From positions 682,001-746,000 of the forward strand of contig VOPW01000001.1 of assembly GCA_007994965.1 (NCBI GenBank): DNA of 64,000 bases, read 5' to 3'. Under the pieces are notes generated by a model. It saw only the letters and a program-made list of their open reading frames with translations, made no database searches and was not told where the DNA came from. The stretch is from Piscinibacter aquaticus (GTDB lineage Bacteria; Pseudomonadota; Gammaproteobacteria; Burkholderiales; Burkholderiaceae_C). A program made the position numbers and the translations under genes. Below, in pieces: positions 17,984 through 26,907 of the stretch (within the stretch, counting starts at the first letter, position 1; each line of letters starts with the position of its first letter).

Positions 17984-18981
17984 ATGAAGGCGAGTCGCCT
18001 GCTCTCGATCCTGATGCTGCTGCAGTCGCGTGGCCGTCTCACGGCGGGGAGCTGGCGGCCGAGCTGGAAGTCTCCGTGCGCACCATCCTGCGCGACATCG
18101 ACCAGCTGTCGGCCGCCGGGGTGCCGCTGTGGGGCGAGCGGGGTCGCGCCGGCGGCTTCCAGCTGCGGGCGGGCTGGAGCACGCAACTCACGGGCATGAC
18201 CGAGCCCGAGGCCGGCGCGCTGCTGCTGGCCGGGCTGCCCGGCCCCGCCACCGAACTGGGGCTGGGCGCCGCCGCGGCCTCGGCGCGGCTGAAGCTGGTG
18301 GCCAGCCTGCCGGCCGAGTGGCGCGAGCAGGCCGCGAGGGTGGGCGAGCGGCTGCACGTCGATCCGGTGGACTGGTACCGCGCGCCCGACACGCCGCGCG
18401 GACTGCGCGAGGTGGCCGAGGCGGTATGGACCGGCCGCCGCCTCGTCCTGACCTACGAGAGCTGGCAAGGCGTGTCGCGCCGCGAACTGGAGCCGCTCGG
18501 CCCGGTGCTCAAGGCCGGTGCATGGTACGTCGCCGCGCGGCAGGCGGGACGCGCCGAGGTGCGCACCTACCGGCTGGCCAGCATCGTGGCGCTGGAGGGC
18601 CTGGGCCGGCCCTTCCGGCGGCCGCGCGGGTTCGACCTCGAAGCCCTGGTGGCGCGAGGCCTCGGCGCGCTTCGAGGCACAACTGCGTCAGTTGAATACG
18701 CGCGTGCGCGTTTCGCCGCGCGGGCTCAAGCGATTGGTCAACGCCCGCATGGCGTTCGCGCCCTGGCCGCAGGCCAACGCCGGCACCGGCCCGACAGCCG
18801 GCTGGCGCGATGGCGTGCTGGCGCTGGAGTCGGTGGAGCAGGGCGCACTGCAACTGCTCTCGCTCGGGGCCGAGGTCCAGGTGGTCGAGCCCCGGCGCTG
18901 CGCGAGGAGATGTGCCGCCGTGCGCGGGCACTGCTGGCACTGCATGCGCCGGCCGCCGCGCGCAAGGCGTCGAAAACATGA
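17984..18981 (+). CDS. YafY-type HTH/WYL-domain transcriptional regulator (three frame breaks)
   Basis: ATG at 17984 has CGGAGCG upstream. The N-terminal HTH_11 domain reads MKASRLLSILMLLQSRGRLT and ELEVSVRTILRDIDQLSAAG VPL. The WYL ligand-sensing domain follows (VLTYESWQGVSRRELEPLGP, LKAGAWYVAARQAGRAEVRT YRL), and a C-terminal WCX-like extension closes it. About 332 residues, normal. Frames change near 18045, 18665 and 18890. Such regulators are DNA-binding proteins that sense nucleotides, single-stranded nucleic acid or small ligands. Divergent from the lysE remnant. Confidence 0.8.
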
Positions 18982-19044
18982 CAGGCCTTGTCATCTGAAT
19001 TCGGCCAGCATCGCGTCATTCCCTGTCGAACCGAGGAGCAAACG

Positions 19045-19634
19045 ATGCACGACGAACATGGGCTGTGGCCGCGCCGCAGCCTGCTGCAGACCGTCGCCGG
19101 CGGCGGCGCTGGCGCCGATGGTGGCGCAGGCGCCCGCCGCCACCTCTCGCGACGAGGCCCTGCCGATCCCGGGTCCGGCGCCAGGGCACGCCGGCGAGTT
19201 CGACTTCCTGACCGGCGAGTGGCGCATCCGCCACCGGCGCCTGAAGGACTCTGCGCGCGACGAGTGGGACCACTTCGATGGAGAGGCCACCTGCTGGAGC
19301 ATCCTGGGCGGCGTCGCGAGCATCGAGGAACTGCGCATCCCGTCGCGCCAGTTCAGCGGCATGGGGCTGCGCCTGTTCGACGGCAGCAAGGGCCACTGGT
19401 TCGAACTGTGGACCAACGCCAAGGGGCCTCGCTCGCCGGGCCCGGCATGCCGGGGCTTTTCGAGACGGCGCCGCGGTGTTCGAGGCCGACGACGCCGACG
19501 GCGACCAGCCCATCCGCGTGCGCAGCACCTGGGACCGCATCACGCCGCGTAGCTGCCGCTGGCAGCAGTCGGTGTCGCGCGACGGCGGCCGCAGCTTCAC
19601 GGCGGGCTGGATCATGGAGTGGGAGCGCGCGTAG
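19045..19634 (+). CDS. Uncharacterised exported protein with Tat-like signal (two frame breaks)
   Basis: ATG at 19045 follows GAGGAGC. The start MHDEHGLWPRRSLLQTVAGG continues, after a frame shift near 19110, as LAPMVAQAPAATSRDEALPI, which resembles a twin-arginine or lipoprotein-type export signal. The mature part has GHAGEFDFLTGEWRIRHRRL, YWDHFDGEATCWSILGG-like spacing and a final WIMEWERA. Proteins starting with FDFLxGEW are usually small beta-barrel domains of the DUF1579 kind. A second shift lies near 19425-19460. I do not recognise a specific function. Confidence 0.6.
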
Positions 19635-19670
19635 CGGCCGCACGCTCGCGGTGGCCGGCACAATGTCCGG

Positions 19671-20342
19671 ATGATCACCGTCCACCACCTCAACGATTCG
19701 CGCTCGCAGCGCGTGCTGTGGCTGCTCGAGGAGCTCGGGCTGCCTTACGAGATCAAGCACTACCAGCGCGACCGGCAGACCATGCTCGCGCCGCCCGAGC
19801 TGCGTGCCGTGCACCCGCTGGGCAAGTCGCCCGTCATCACCGACGGGGCCGTGACGGTGGCCGAATCGGGCGCGATCATCGAGTACCTCGTCGATCGCGA
19901 AGGCGGCAGGCTGCGCCCGGGTCCGGGCACGCCGGAGTTCCTGCAGTACCGCTACTGGCTGCACTTTGCCGAGGGTTCGGCGATGTCGCCGCTGCTGATG
20001 AAGCTGGTGTTCGACAAGGTGGCCAGCGCGCCGATGCCCTTCTTCGTCAAGCCGGTGGCGCGCGGCATCTCGGCCCAGGTGCTGAAGAGCTTCGTGATGC
20101 CCAACATCGAGCGCCAGCTCGATTTCATGGAGGCCGAACTGGCCGGGCGGCCGTGGTTCGCCGGCACGGAGTTCAGCGCGGCCGACGTGCAGATGAGCTT
20201 CCCGCTCGAAGCGGCCGCGCAGCGCGCCGGGCTGGACGCCAGCCGTCCGAAGCTGATGGACTGGCTGCAGCGCATCCACTCGCGGCCGGCTTACCGCAAG
20301 GCCCTGGAGCGCGGCGGGCCGTACAGCTTCGCCGGCGACTGA
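19671..20342 (+). CDS. Glutathione S-transferase family protein
   Basis: A complete 223-residue protein. A thioredoxin-like GST N-terminal domain begins MITVHHLNDSRSQRVLWLLE with the glutathione-contact motif AESGAIIEYL. An all-helical C-terminal domain includes RPWFAGTEFSAADVQMSFPL, the conserved N-capping box. The N-terminal serine at SRSQRV is a candidate catalytic residue. Cytoplasmic. Substrate not known. It converges on the SOUL-domain gene with 22 bases between stops. Confidence 0.92.
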   Translation: MITVHHLNDSRSQRVLWLLEELGLPYEIKHYQRDRQTMLAPPELRAVHPLGKSPVITDGAVTVAESGAIIEYLVDREGGRLRPGPGTPEFLQYRYWLHFAEGSAMSPLLMKLVFDKVASAPMPFFVKPVARGISAQVLKSFVMPNIERQLDFMEAELAGRPWFAGTEFSAADVQMSFPLEAAAQRAGLDASRPKLMDWLQRIHSRPAYRKALERGGPYSFAGD

Positions 20343-20364
20343 GCAAGCGCCGACGGCGGCCGCT

Positions 20365-20970
20365 TCAGGGCACGGTCAGCCAGATCTCGTTGCGGCGCAT
20401 GAACCACGGCGTGATCGGCGCGTTGTAGCGCGACAGCACCGGCTCGCCCGACCACGCCACCCCCGCCTCTCGCAACGCAGCCTGGAGCTTGCCCAGGTGC
20501 TCGTCGTAGTTGGCCTGCGTCCAGCGGCCGGAGTAGCGGATCACCGCGACGCGGCTGGCGGGCACCTGCCGCACCTTCACGCGGGCATCCAGCGGCTCGG
20601 GCGCCGTCTCCAGCGTCACCTCGCGCGGCAGCACGAACTGCACCACGTACCCGCCTGCCGACGCCGCCTGCGTCACCGGCGCCGTCATCTCCATCTTGAC
20701 CGGGACGGCCGCCTGCGTCACCGGGGCGGTCATCTCGAGTTTCCGCTCCCCCTTGTTCTTGCCGAAGATGTAGCCCGCCAGGATGGGGAAGGCCGCGTTG
20801 CCGGCCGCGTCGGCCGGGCCATCCACGGTGACCTCGGCCACCACGTACGGCGCGTACTGGCGCACCTCGATCTCGCCGATTCGGCGCTGTACCTCGTAGG
20901 CGGGTTCCTCGATGGCGTGGCTCATGGCAGGGATGGCGGCGGCAACAAGGGCAATCAGGATCGAGCGCAT
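20365..20970 (-). CDS. SOUL-family haem-binding protein, exported
   Basis: A complete 201-residue protein with a signal peptide (MRSILIALVAAAIPAMSHA, 19 residues). The SOUL/HEBP blocks are EEPAYEVQRRIGEIEVRQYA PYVVAEV, LAGYIFGKNKGERKLEMTAP and SRVAVIRYSGRWT. The phrase EMTAPVTQAA occurs twice, 16 residues apart, a short internal repeat. The family binds haem or other tetrapyrroles; a periplasmic place is implied. Downstream of ureD on the same strand with 91 bases between. Confidence 0.9.
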   Translation of the reverse strand: MRSILIALVAAAIPAMSHAIEEPAYEVQRRIGEIEVRQYAPYVVAEVTVDGPADAAGNAAFPILAGYIFGKNKGERKLEMTAPVTQAAVPVKMEMTAPVTQAASAGGYVVQFVLPREVTLETAPEPLDARVKVRQVPASRVAVIRYSGRWTQANYDEHLGKLQAALREAGVAWSGEPVLSRYNAPITPWFMRRNEIWLTVP

Positions 20971-21061
20971 GCGCGCAGTCTGCGCGAACCGGCCCGACCC
21001 CACCGTTCGCTCTCGCACATGGCCCTGTCAGCGGCCCCCGGATTGACGCCGGGGCCGCGGC

Positions 21062-21892
21062 TCAGGTGGTCCAGATCCGGGGCGACACCGCCTCGAGATC
21101 CCAGGCCTGCGCGCGCCAGCGATGTCGCACGGCCCTGAAGAGCTGCATCAGCGGCTCCACGCGGGGCGCCAGCGCGCGCAGCAGCACCACGGCGTCGCTG
21201 GGGGCGGTGGCGCCTGCCGTCGGCGCCAGGTCGTGGCCGGACGCGACGTCGCGGGCCGCCTCCAGCAGGAGGTCGCGGCGTGCCGCGGGCAGCGGCGCGC
21301 CGGCCGCGAACCACAGCGTGCCCATCACGCGGCGTCCGGCCGTGCCGAGCGGCGAATCCAGCAAGGTGGCGTCGGCGGCGGCGATCAGGGCACGTTCCAG
21401 CCAGCGCCCCGGCAGTTCGATGTGCTGCCGGTAGCGGCCGCGCACGAAGGGCTGCTCGGCGGCCGGCAGGCCGAGGGCGAGGATGTCCCAGCCGATCATC
21501 TCCGCGCCGCCGGCCAGCTCGAAGCGCATCCGGTTCTCGCCGTCGCAGCCGCTGTAGGCCAGCGTCTCCAGCGGCAGCCACTCCAGCCGCGCGCCGGCGG
21601 CCAGCGTGGCGCGCACCTGCTGCACGGCCGGCTCGCCCTGGCTGCGGTAGAAGCGCGCGGCGCCGGGGCTGGTGATCACCGCACGGCTGCGCTCCGCCAG
21701 CGTGAGCGTGATGTCGAGCGTGTCGCCACCGACCATGCCGCCGGGCGGATGCACCAGCACGTGGTGGCAGATGCCCGGCCCTTCCGGATAGAGCCTCTGG
21801 AGCACGCGCAGCGGCCCCTCGTGGCGGTCGTGGGCTTGCGTGGTGTCGCCGTCGCGGTGGTAGTCGAGTTGGAGTCGGCCGTGCCAGCCCAT
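21062..21892 (-). CDS. ureD: Urease accessory protein UreD
   Basis: A complete 276-residue UreD. Characteristic blocks are GRLQLDYHRDGDTTQAHDRH, GPLRVLQRLYPEGPGICHHV LVHPPGGMVGGDTLDI, TSPGAARFYRS, and LEWLPLETLAYSGCDGENRM. UreD forms a complex with UreF and UreG and delivers nickel to the urease active site. Normally it heads the urease gene run. Here ureABC, ureE, ureF and ureG are not in the window: upstream on the other side is an AraC regulator and downstream a SOUL protein. It is still only about 4 kb from the urea importer, so the two have probably been pulled apart by rearrangement. Confidence 0.94.
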   Translation of the reverse strand: MGWHGRLQLDYHRDGDTTQAHDRHEGPLRVLQRLYPEGPGICHHVLVHPPGGMVGGDTLDITLTLAERSRAVITSPGAARFYRSQGEPAVQQVRATLAAGARLEWLPLETLAYSGCDGENRMRFELAGGAEMIGWDILALGLPAAEQPFVRGRYRQHIELPGRWLERALIAAADATLLDSPLGTAGRRVMGTLWFAAGAPLPAARRDLLLEAARDVASGHDLAPTAGATAPSDAVVLLRALAPRVEPLMQLFRAVRHRWRAQAWDLEAVSPRIWTT

Positions 21893-21947
21893 GGGTGCGC
21901 GAGAAAGTGCCCCGGCAGTGTAGCCAGGGCCGTGCAGCCCGGCGCGC

Positions 21948-22883
21948 TCAGGCCAGAGCGCTGCGCCGGTAATCGCTGGGCGGCAGCCCGAGGTGGGCGC
22001 GGAACACGCGGCTGAAGTGCGCCATGTTCGAGAAGCCGAAGGCGAAGGCGATGTCGGTCAGCGAGCGGTGCGCCTGCGCGCGGTCGTCGAGGCAGCGGCG
22101 GCAGCCTTCCAGGCGCCGCCGCAGGATGTAGCCGGCCACGCCGTCGGGCTCTTCGGCGAAGGCGTTGTAGAGCTGGCGGCGGCTGCAGTTCAGCGCCAGC
22201 GCGATGCTGTCGACCGTGAGGGCCGGGTCGCCCAGCCGTTCGCCCACATGCTGCTTGATGCGCTCGCGCAGCGCCTCGCGCTGCGTCACCGCGGTGCCGA
22301 TGCCGGCGAGATCCAGCATCGACAGGTGCACGAGCTGCGTGATGGCATCGCCCACGCCGCGCGCGGCCGTCTCCGACATGCCGGGCAGCTCGCGGTAGGC
22401 GTTGCGCATCGTCTCCAGCGCGATGCGCGCCACGCCGCCGCTGCCGCCCAGGCGCCGCGCCATGAGCGGATCGAGCGCGAGGCCACGCTCGACCGGGCGA
22501 TCCTTCGGCACCATCACGATCAGGTGTTCCACCCGCACCGGGTTGGCCACTGCATAGCTGTCGGTGGTGTCGTAGATGCTCCACTGGTCGGGTGTCACCC
22601 AGGCTTCGCGGCCCTTCTGCTCGACGCCCGCGCAGCCCACCCAGGGCGCGACGATCTTCAGGTAGCCCACCTCCGACTGCCGCACCAGCGAGGCCGAGCG
22701 CATCACCCGGTGGCGATTCGCTTCCAGCTTCGTCAACACGATGTCGCCGGCGTGCACGGTGGCCATGCGGCCGTCGAAGGAGGTGTCGCCGTACAGGTCG
22801 GAATCGAGGCCGTGGAAGAGCTTGTGGATCCAGTCGGCCCAGAAACCGGGCCGCTCGGCGGCCGCGACACGGTCGGTGCTCAT
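21948..22883 (-). CDS. AraC family transcriptional regulator
   Basis: A complete 311-residue regulator. The N-terminal half is an AraC-binding-like domain (DTSFDGRMATVHAGDIVLTK LEANRHRVMRSASLV) of the kind found in FeaR and NphR, activators of aromatic amine or nitrile/aldehyde pathways. The C-terminal 100 residues carry two HTH motifs: LTVDSIALALNCSRRQLYNAF and LTDIAFAFGFSNMAHFSRVFR then GLPPSDYRRSA. It is divergent, across 239 bases, from an ABC importer whose operon ends with an aldehyde dehydrogenase. That fits a FeaR-like activator of aromatic compound use. Ligand unknown. Confidence 0.9.
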   Translation of the reverse strand: MSTDRVAAAERPGFWADWIHKLFHGLDSDLYGDTSFDGRMATVHAGDIVLTKLEANRHRVMRSASLVRQSEVGYLKIVAPWVGCAGVEQKGREAWVTPDQWSIYDTTDSYAVANPVRVEHLIVMVPKDRPVERGLALDPLMARRLGGSGGVARIALETMRNAYRELPGMSETAARGVGDAITQLVHLSMLDLAGIGTAVTQREALRERIKQHVGERLGDPALTVDSIALALNCSRRQLYNAFAEEPDGVAGYILRRRLEGCRRCLDDRAQAHRSLTDIAFAFGFSNMAHFSRVFRAHLGLPPSDYRRSALA

Positions 22884-22993
22884 CGCGCTGACGGTGGATG
22901 GGCCATGGCTGCCTCCGTGGGATGCGCGAGGGTAGCGACGCGGCCTTGTCCCCTCAAGCCGTGGGGACGGGGGTATCGGGAAAGCCCTAGCCC

Positions 22994-23024
22994 GGCTGCA
23001 CGGATCGTCAAGCGTGGCTGCACG
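22994..23024. promoter_or_regulatory. Direct repeat GGCTGCACG, candidate AraC operator
   Basis: GGCTGCACG occurs at 22994-23002 and 23016-23024, a 22-base period (two helical turns), between the araC-type gene and the ABC operon, about 100 bases before the first operon gene. XylS/FeaR-type activators bind tandem direct repeats of TGCA-containing half-sites at about this spacing. Operator role is inferred. Confidence 0.5.
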
Positions 23025-23122
23025 TTCGGCAAAGCCGCGTCGCGCTCATGTCCGAAGAATGCGCAGCGTCGAAAGCCCCACCGGCCGGATCGAGCCGGGC
23101 CATCCATCCAAGGAGACTGACC

Positions 23123-24316
23123 ATGAGCACCCGCCGTACCGTCGTCCAGGCGCTGGCCGCCTCGTCCGCCGCAATGGCCTTCCCGTCGATCGTTCGCGCG
23201 CAAGGCGCGCCGGTGCGCATCGGCTATGCCATCGCCCGCACCGGCCCCTGGACCACCGGCGCGCAGGTGAGCCAGGAGCCCAACTACCTGCTGTGGGCCG
23301 AGCAGCAGAACGCTGCCGGCGGCCTGAACGTGAAGGGCGTGAAGCGGCCGATCGAGCTGATCAGCAGCGACGACCAGAGCAACATCGAGACCTGCGTTCG
23401 CACCTACGAGAAGCTGATGGGCAGCGACAAGGTCGACCTGATCCTGCCGCCCTGGGGCAGCAATGCGAACTTCGCCGTTGCTCCGCTGGCCAACCGCATG
23501 GGCTATCCGTTCCTCGCGCCGACGGCGCTGAGCCGCCGGCTGATCGAGATGAAGCTGCCGTACTTCTTCCTGATGCTGCAGCAGCCCAAGCCGATGATGG
23601 ATGCGCTGGTCGACATGCTCAAGGCCAACGGCGCGAAGACCGCCGCGGTGGTCTACGTCGACGACCTGTTCGGCCTGGAGAACTATGCCGCGCTGAAGGT
23701 GGCACTGCAGGGCTCGGGCATCAGCATCGTCGAGGACAAGAGCTACCCGCTCGGCGTGAAGGACCTGTCGCCGGTGCTGCGCTCGATGAAGGACAAGAAC
23801 CCCGATGCCTTCATCGGCCTGACCTACCCGCCCGACACCATCCTCGCCAGCCGGCAGAGCAAGGAGATCGGCTTCAACCCGAAGTTCTTCTACGCCAGCG
23901 TGGGCACCGCGTTCCAGCTCTACCGCAACGTGATGGCCGCCGGCGCCGAGGGCGTGCTCGGCATGGGCTCGTGGAACGGCAAGACCAGCCCCGGCGCGAA
24001 GGCCTACTTCGATGCGCACGTGAAGAAGTTCGGCGCGCAGAAGGAACCCGATCGCTGGGCCAGCGGCGCCACCTGGGCCTCGCTGGAGATTCTCACCGCG
24101 GCGGTCGGCAAGGTCGGCCTGGACCGCAAGGCGATCCGCGACTACGTGGCCGGCAACGAGCACAGCACCATCCTCGGCAAGATCAAGTTTGCCGGCAGCG
24201 AGAACGTCGGCACGCCGGGCACGGTGAGCCAGTGGCAGAAGGGCGAGTTCGAGGTGGTGTGGCCGAAGGCCAACGCCACCGCGCCGCTCGTCGCGCAGAA
24301 GCCGGCCTGGGTGTGA
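23123..24316 (+). CDS. ABC transporter substrate-binding protein, branched-chain amino acid/aromatic type
   Basis: A complete 397-residue periplasmic type-I binding protein. The export signal MSTRRTVVQALAASSAAMAF ends at IVRAQGA and resembles a Tat signal. Then VRIGYAIARTGPWTTGAQVS and AEQQNAAGGLNVKGVKRPIE show the Peripla_BP_6 fold used by LivJ-like receptors, many of which in Burkholderiales bind aromatic acids rather than amino acids. ATG at 23123 follows AAGGAGA. The stop overlaps the permease start (TGATG). Companion aldehyde dehydrogenase and AraC regulator point to an aromatic or aldehyde-yielding ligand. Confidence 0.92.
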   Translation: MSTRRTVVQALAASSAAMAFPSIVRAQGAPVRIGYAIARTGPWTTGAQVSQEPNYLLWAEQQNAAGGLNVKGVKRPIELISSDDQSNIETCVRTYEKLMGSDKVDLILPPWGSNANFAVAPLANRMGYPFLAPTALSRRLIEMKLPYFFLMLQQPKPMMDALVDMLKANGAKTAAVVYVDDLFGLENYAALKVALQGSGISIVEDKSYPLGVKDLSPVLRSMKDKNPDAFIGLTYPPDTILASRQSKEIGFNPKFFYASVGTAFQLYRNVMAAGAEGVLGMGSWNGKTSPGAKAYFDAHVKKFGAQKEPDRWASGATWASLEILTAAVGKVGLDRKAIRDYVAGNEHSTILGKIKFAGSENVGTPGTVSQWQKGEFEVVWPKANATAPLVAQKPAWV

Positions 24317-25193
24317 TGACCGCCGGGGCTGGCTCGAGCTGATCGCCTCCGGTCTGATCACCGGGGGCGTGTATGCGCTCGTCGCGCTGGGCCTCAACCT
24401 GCAGTACGGCCTGATGCGCATCCTGAACATCGCGCACGGCGAGTTCCTGATGGTCGGCGCCTTCATCACCTGGATGGCCAGCACGCAGTTCGGCATCTCG
24501 CCGTTGCTGATGATCCCGGTCGCCTTCGCGTTGCTGATGGCCGTGGGCCTCGGGGTGCACCGGCTGGTCTTCCGCAGGCTCACCCGCACCAGCCCCAACC
24601 TCGACATCTTCGAGGCGCGTGGCCTGATGGTCAGCTTCGGCCTGATGTTCCTGGTGCAGAACTTCGCGCAGATGGCCTGGGGCGGTGACCTGCGCGGCTA
24701 CGACTTCCTGACCGAGCCGGTGGCCATCGGCAGCGCGCAGTTCGCCGCCAACAAGCTGCTGCTGCTGGCGCTGGCGCTGGCCTTCAGCGCGGCACTGATC
24801 ATCACGCTGAAGAAGACGCTGTACGGCAAGGGCGTGCGCGCGCTGATGCAGTCGCCCACCGGGGCGCAGTTGGTCGGCATCGACACCGAGCGGCTGCACC
24901 CGCTGATGTTCGGCGTCGGCCTGGGGCTCTCCGGCGTGGCCGGCTGCCTGCTGTCGATGACGTACACCATCTCGCCGAGCATGGGCGAGCCCTACACCGT
25001 GACGGCGCTGATCGTCATCACGCTCGGCGGCTTCGGCAGCATGAGCGGCGCGCTGGTCGGCGGCCTCGCGCTCGGCGTGGTCGAGGCGATCGGCATGCAC
25101 TTCACCAACCCCTCGCTCAAGTCGCTGCTGTCGTACGGCATCTTCATCGCCGTGCTGCTGTGGCGGCCCAACGGCTTGTTCGCACGCAAATGA
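24316..25193 (+). CDS. LivH-type ABC permease (frame break near 5' end)
   Basis: ATG at 24316 overlaps the binding-protein stop. The first codons (MTAG) are followed by a frame shift in the G run at 24323-24326. The true frame then reads WLELIASGLITGGVYALVAL, LNLQYGLMRILNIAHGEFLM and on through about eight membrane helices to LLWRPNGLFARK. The motif LNIAHGEF and the coupling-helix region GIDTERLHPLMFGVGLGLSG are typical of LivH. About 292 residues, normal. Stop overlaps the next gene as ATGA. Confidence 0.92.
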
Positions 25194-26164
25194 ACACCGG
25201 GCGCGATCTGCTCGTCCTCTTTGCGCTGGCCGGCTGGGCGCTGGCAGTGCCGCACTACGGCAGCGAGTTCGCCATCTCGATGGCGCTGACCTGCCTGATG
25301 TACGTGGCGCTGTCGTCGAGCTGGAGCCTGTTCTGCGGTACCACGCGCTACCTGTCGCTGGCCACCTCGGCCTTCTTCGGCATCGGCGCCTACACCAGCG
25401 CGCTGCTGCTCGAATCGCAGGGCTGGTGGATGGCGATCGGCCTGGGCGCGCTGATCGCCGCGGCGGTGGCGGTGGTGATGGGCGCGGCGGTGCTGCACCT
25501 GCGCGGCACCTACTTCGCGGTGCTGACCTTCGGCATGACCGAGCTGATCCGCCACGCCATCACCTACTGGGAGAAGCAGGTCACCGGCACGGTGGGCCGC
25601 GTGCTGGTGGTGGTGCCCGAGCGCGACACCGTCTACCTCACCGTGCTGGCGCTGGCGGTGCTGGCCATCCTCGTGTCCATCCTCGTGCGGCGCAGCCGCT
25701 TCGGCCTGGCGATGCTGGGCATCGGCGCCGACGAGCAGCGCGCGCAGACGCTCGGCGTCAACACGCGGCTGGTGAAGATCGGCGGCTTCGCGCTGACCGC
25801 CGCCTTTGCCGGTGCGGTGGGCGCTGCGATGAGCGTTCGCTGGACCTACATCGACCCGGCCACCGTCTTCAACCCCTTCATCGGCTTCCAGACCGTGCTG
25901 ATCGCGCTGATCGGCGGCGCGGCAACGCTGTGGGGCCCGCTGATCGCGGCGATCGTCTTCAGCCTGCTCGCCGAGACGCTGCGGCTGCAGCTGCCGCAGC
26001 TGTACATGATGACGCTGGGCCTGCTGCTGATCCTCTCCGTGCTCTACCTGCCCGGCGGCCTCGCTTCGCTGCGCCGCGAGACCTTCACGATGTGGCGCGA
26101 CGACGTGCGCGGCTGGTGGCGAGAGCTGCGCCGCGACAAGACGAAGAAGGCGGTGGCGACATGA
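25190..26164 (+). CDS. LivM-type ABC permease
   Basis: A complete 324-residue inner-membrane permease. Blocks are ALSSSWSLFCGTTRYLSLAT SAFFGIGAYTSALL, HLRGTYFAVLTFGMTELIRH, GADEQRAQTLGVNTRLVKIG (coupling helix) and LIGGAATLWGPLIAAIVF. A basic cytoplasmic tail (WWRELRRDKTKKAVAT) follows the last helix. Starts at ATG 25190 (ATGA with livH) and its stop overlaps livG at 26161. Confidence 0.93.
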   Translation: MNTGRDLLVLFALAGWALAVPHYGSEFAISMALTCLMYVALSSSWSLFCGTTRYLSLATSAFFGIGAYTSALLLESQGWWMAIGLGALIAAAVAVVMGAAVLHLRGTYFAVLTFGMTELIRHAITYWEKQVTGTVGRVLVVVPERDTVYLTVLALAVLAILVSILVRRSRFGLAMLGIGADEQRAQTLGVNTRLVKIGGFALTAAFAGAVGAAMSVRWTYIDPATVFNPFIGFQTVLIALIGGAATLWGPLIAAIVFSLLAETLRLQLPQLYMMTLGLLLILSVLYLPGGLASLRRETFTMWRDDVRGWWRELRRDKTKKAVAT

Positions 26165-26907
26165 ACGGCCATCCGCTGCTCGAAGCCCGCGGCGTGACGG
26201 TGCGCTTTGGCGGCCTCACCGCCGTCGACAACGTCAGCGCGGCCTTCGCACCGGGCGAACTGGTGGGCATCATCGGGCCCAACGGCGCCGGCAAGACCAC
26301 TTTCTTCAACGCGTTGTCGGGCGTGGTGGAGGCCACCTCGGGCGAGCTCTATGCCGGCGGCTCGCGCCTCACCGGCGCGAAGCCGCACCGCTTCGCGCAG
26401 CAGGGCATCGCGCGCACCTTCCAGACGCCGCGCGTGTTCGCCGAGCTCAGCGTGGCCGCCAACATCGACTTCGGCCTGCAGTTTGCCGGCCGGCAGCGCA
26501 GCGCGTCGTGGCTGCTGAAGGACGAGACCAGCATCCTCCACCTGATCGGCCGGGCCGCGCAGGCCAGCCTGCCCGCCGCGGCCATCACGCCCAGCCAGCA
26601 GCGCCTGCTGGAGATCGGCATGGCGCTGGCTACGCGGCCGAAGCTGCTGCTGCTCGACGAGGTGGCCGCCGGCCTGACCGAGAGCGAGATCGAGAACATG
26701 GCGCAGCTGATCCGCCGACTGCGCGACGACCTGGACCTCACGGTGATCTGGATCGAGCACGCCGTGACCACGTTGCTGCGCCACGTCGAGCGGGTGCTGG
26801 TGCTGCACCAGGGCCGCAAGATCGCCGACGGCACGCCGGCCGAGGTGGTGCGCAATGCCGAGGTGATCGAGGCCTACCTCGGCGACGAGATGGTGGAAGC
26901 CGCATGA
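26161..26907 (+). CDS. LivG-type ABC ATP-binding protein with degenerate signature motif
   Basis: A complete 248-residue ATPase. Walker A is GPNGAGKT, Q-loop FQTPRVFAELSV, Walker B LLLLDEVAAGLTE, switch His WIEHAV. The ABC signature, usually LS-x-GQQ in LivG proteins, reads ITPSQQRLLEIG here: the glycine is replaced by Ser and the leading LS is lost, although the frame is clean on both sides. The partner LivF keeps a good signature (MSGGEQQ), so one of the two ATP sites may be inactive. ATGA overlaps on both ends. Confidence 0.9.
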   Translation: MNGHPLLEARGVTVRFGGLTAVDNVSAAFAPGELVGIIGPNGAGKTTFFNALSGVVEATSGELYAGGSRLTGAKPHRFAQQGIARTFQTPRVFAELSVAANIDFGLQFAGRQRSASWLLKDETSILHLIGRAAQASLPAAAITPSQQRLLEIGMALATRPKLLLLDEVAAGLTESEIENMAQLIRRLRDDLDLTVIWIEHAVTTLLRHVERVLVLHQGRKIADGTPAEVVRNAEVIEAYLGDEMVEAA

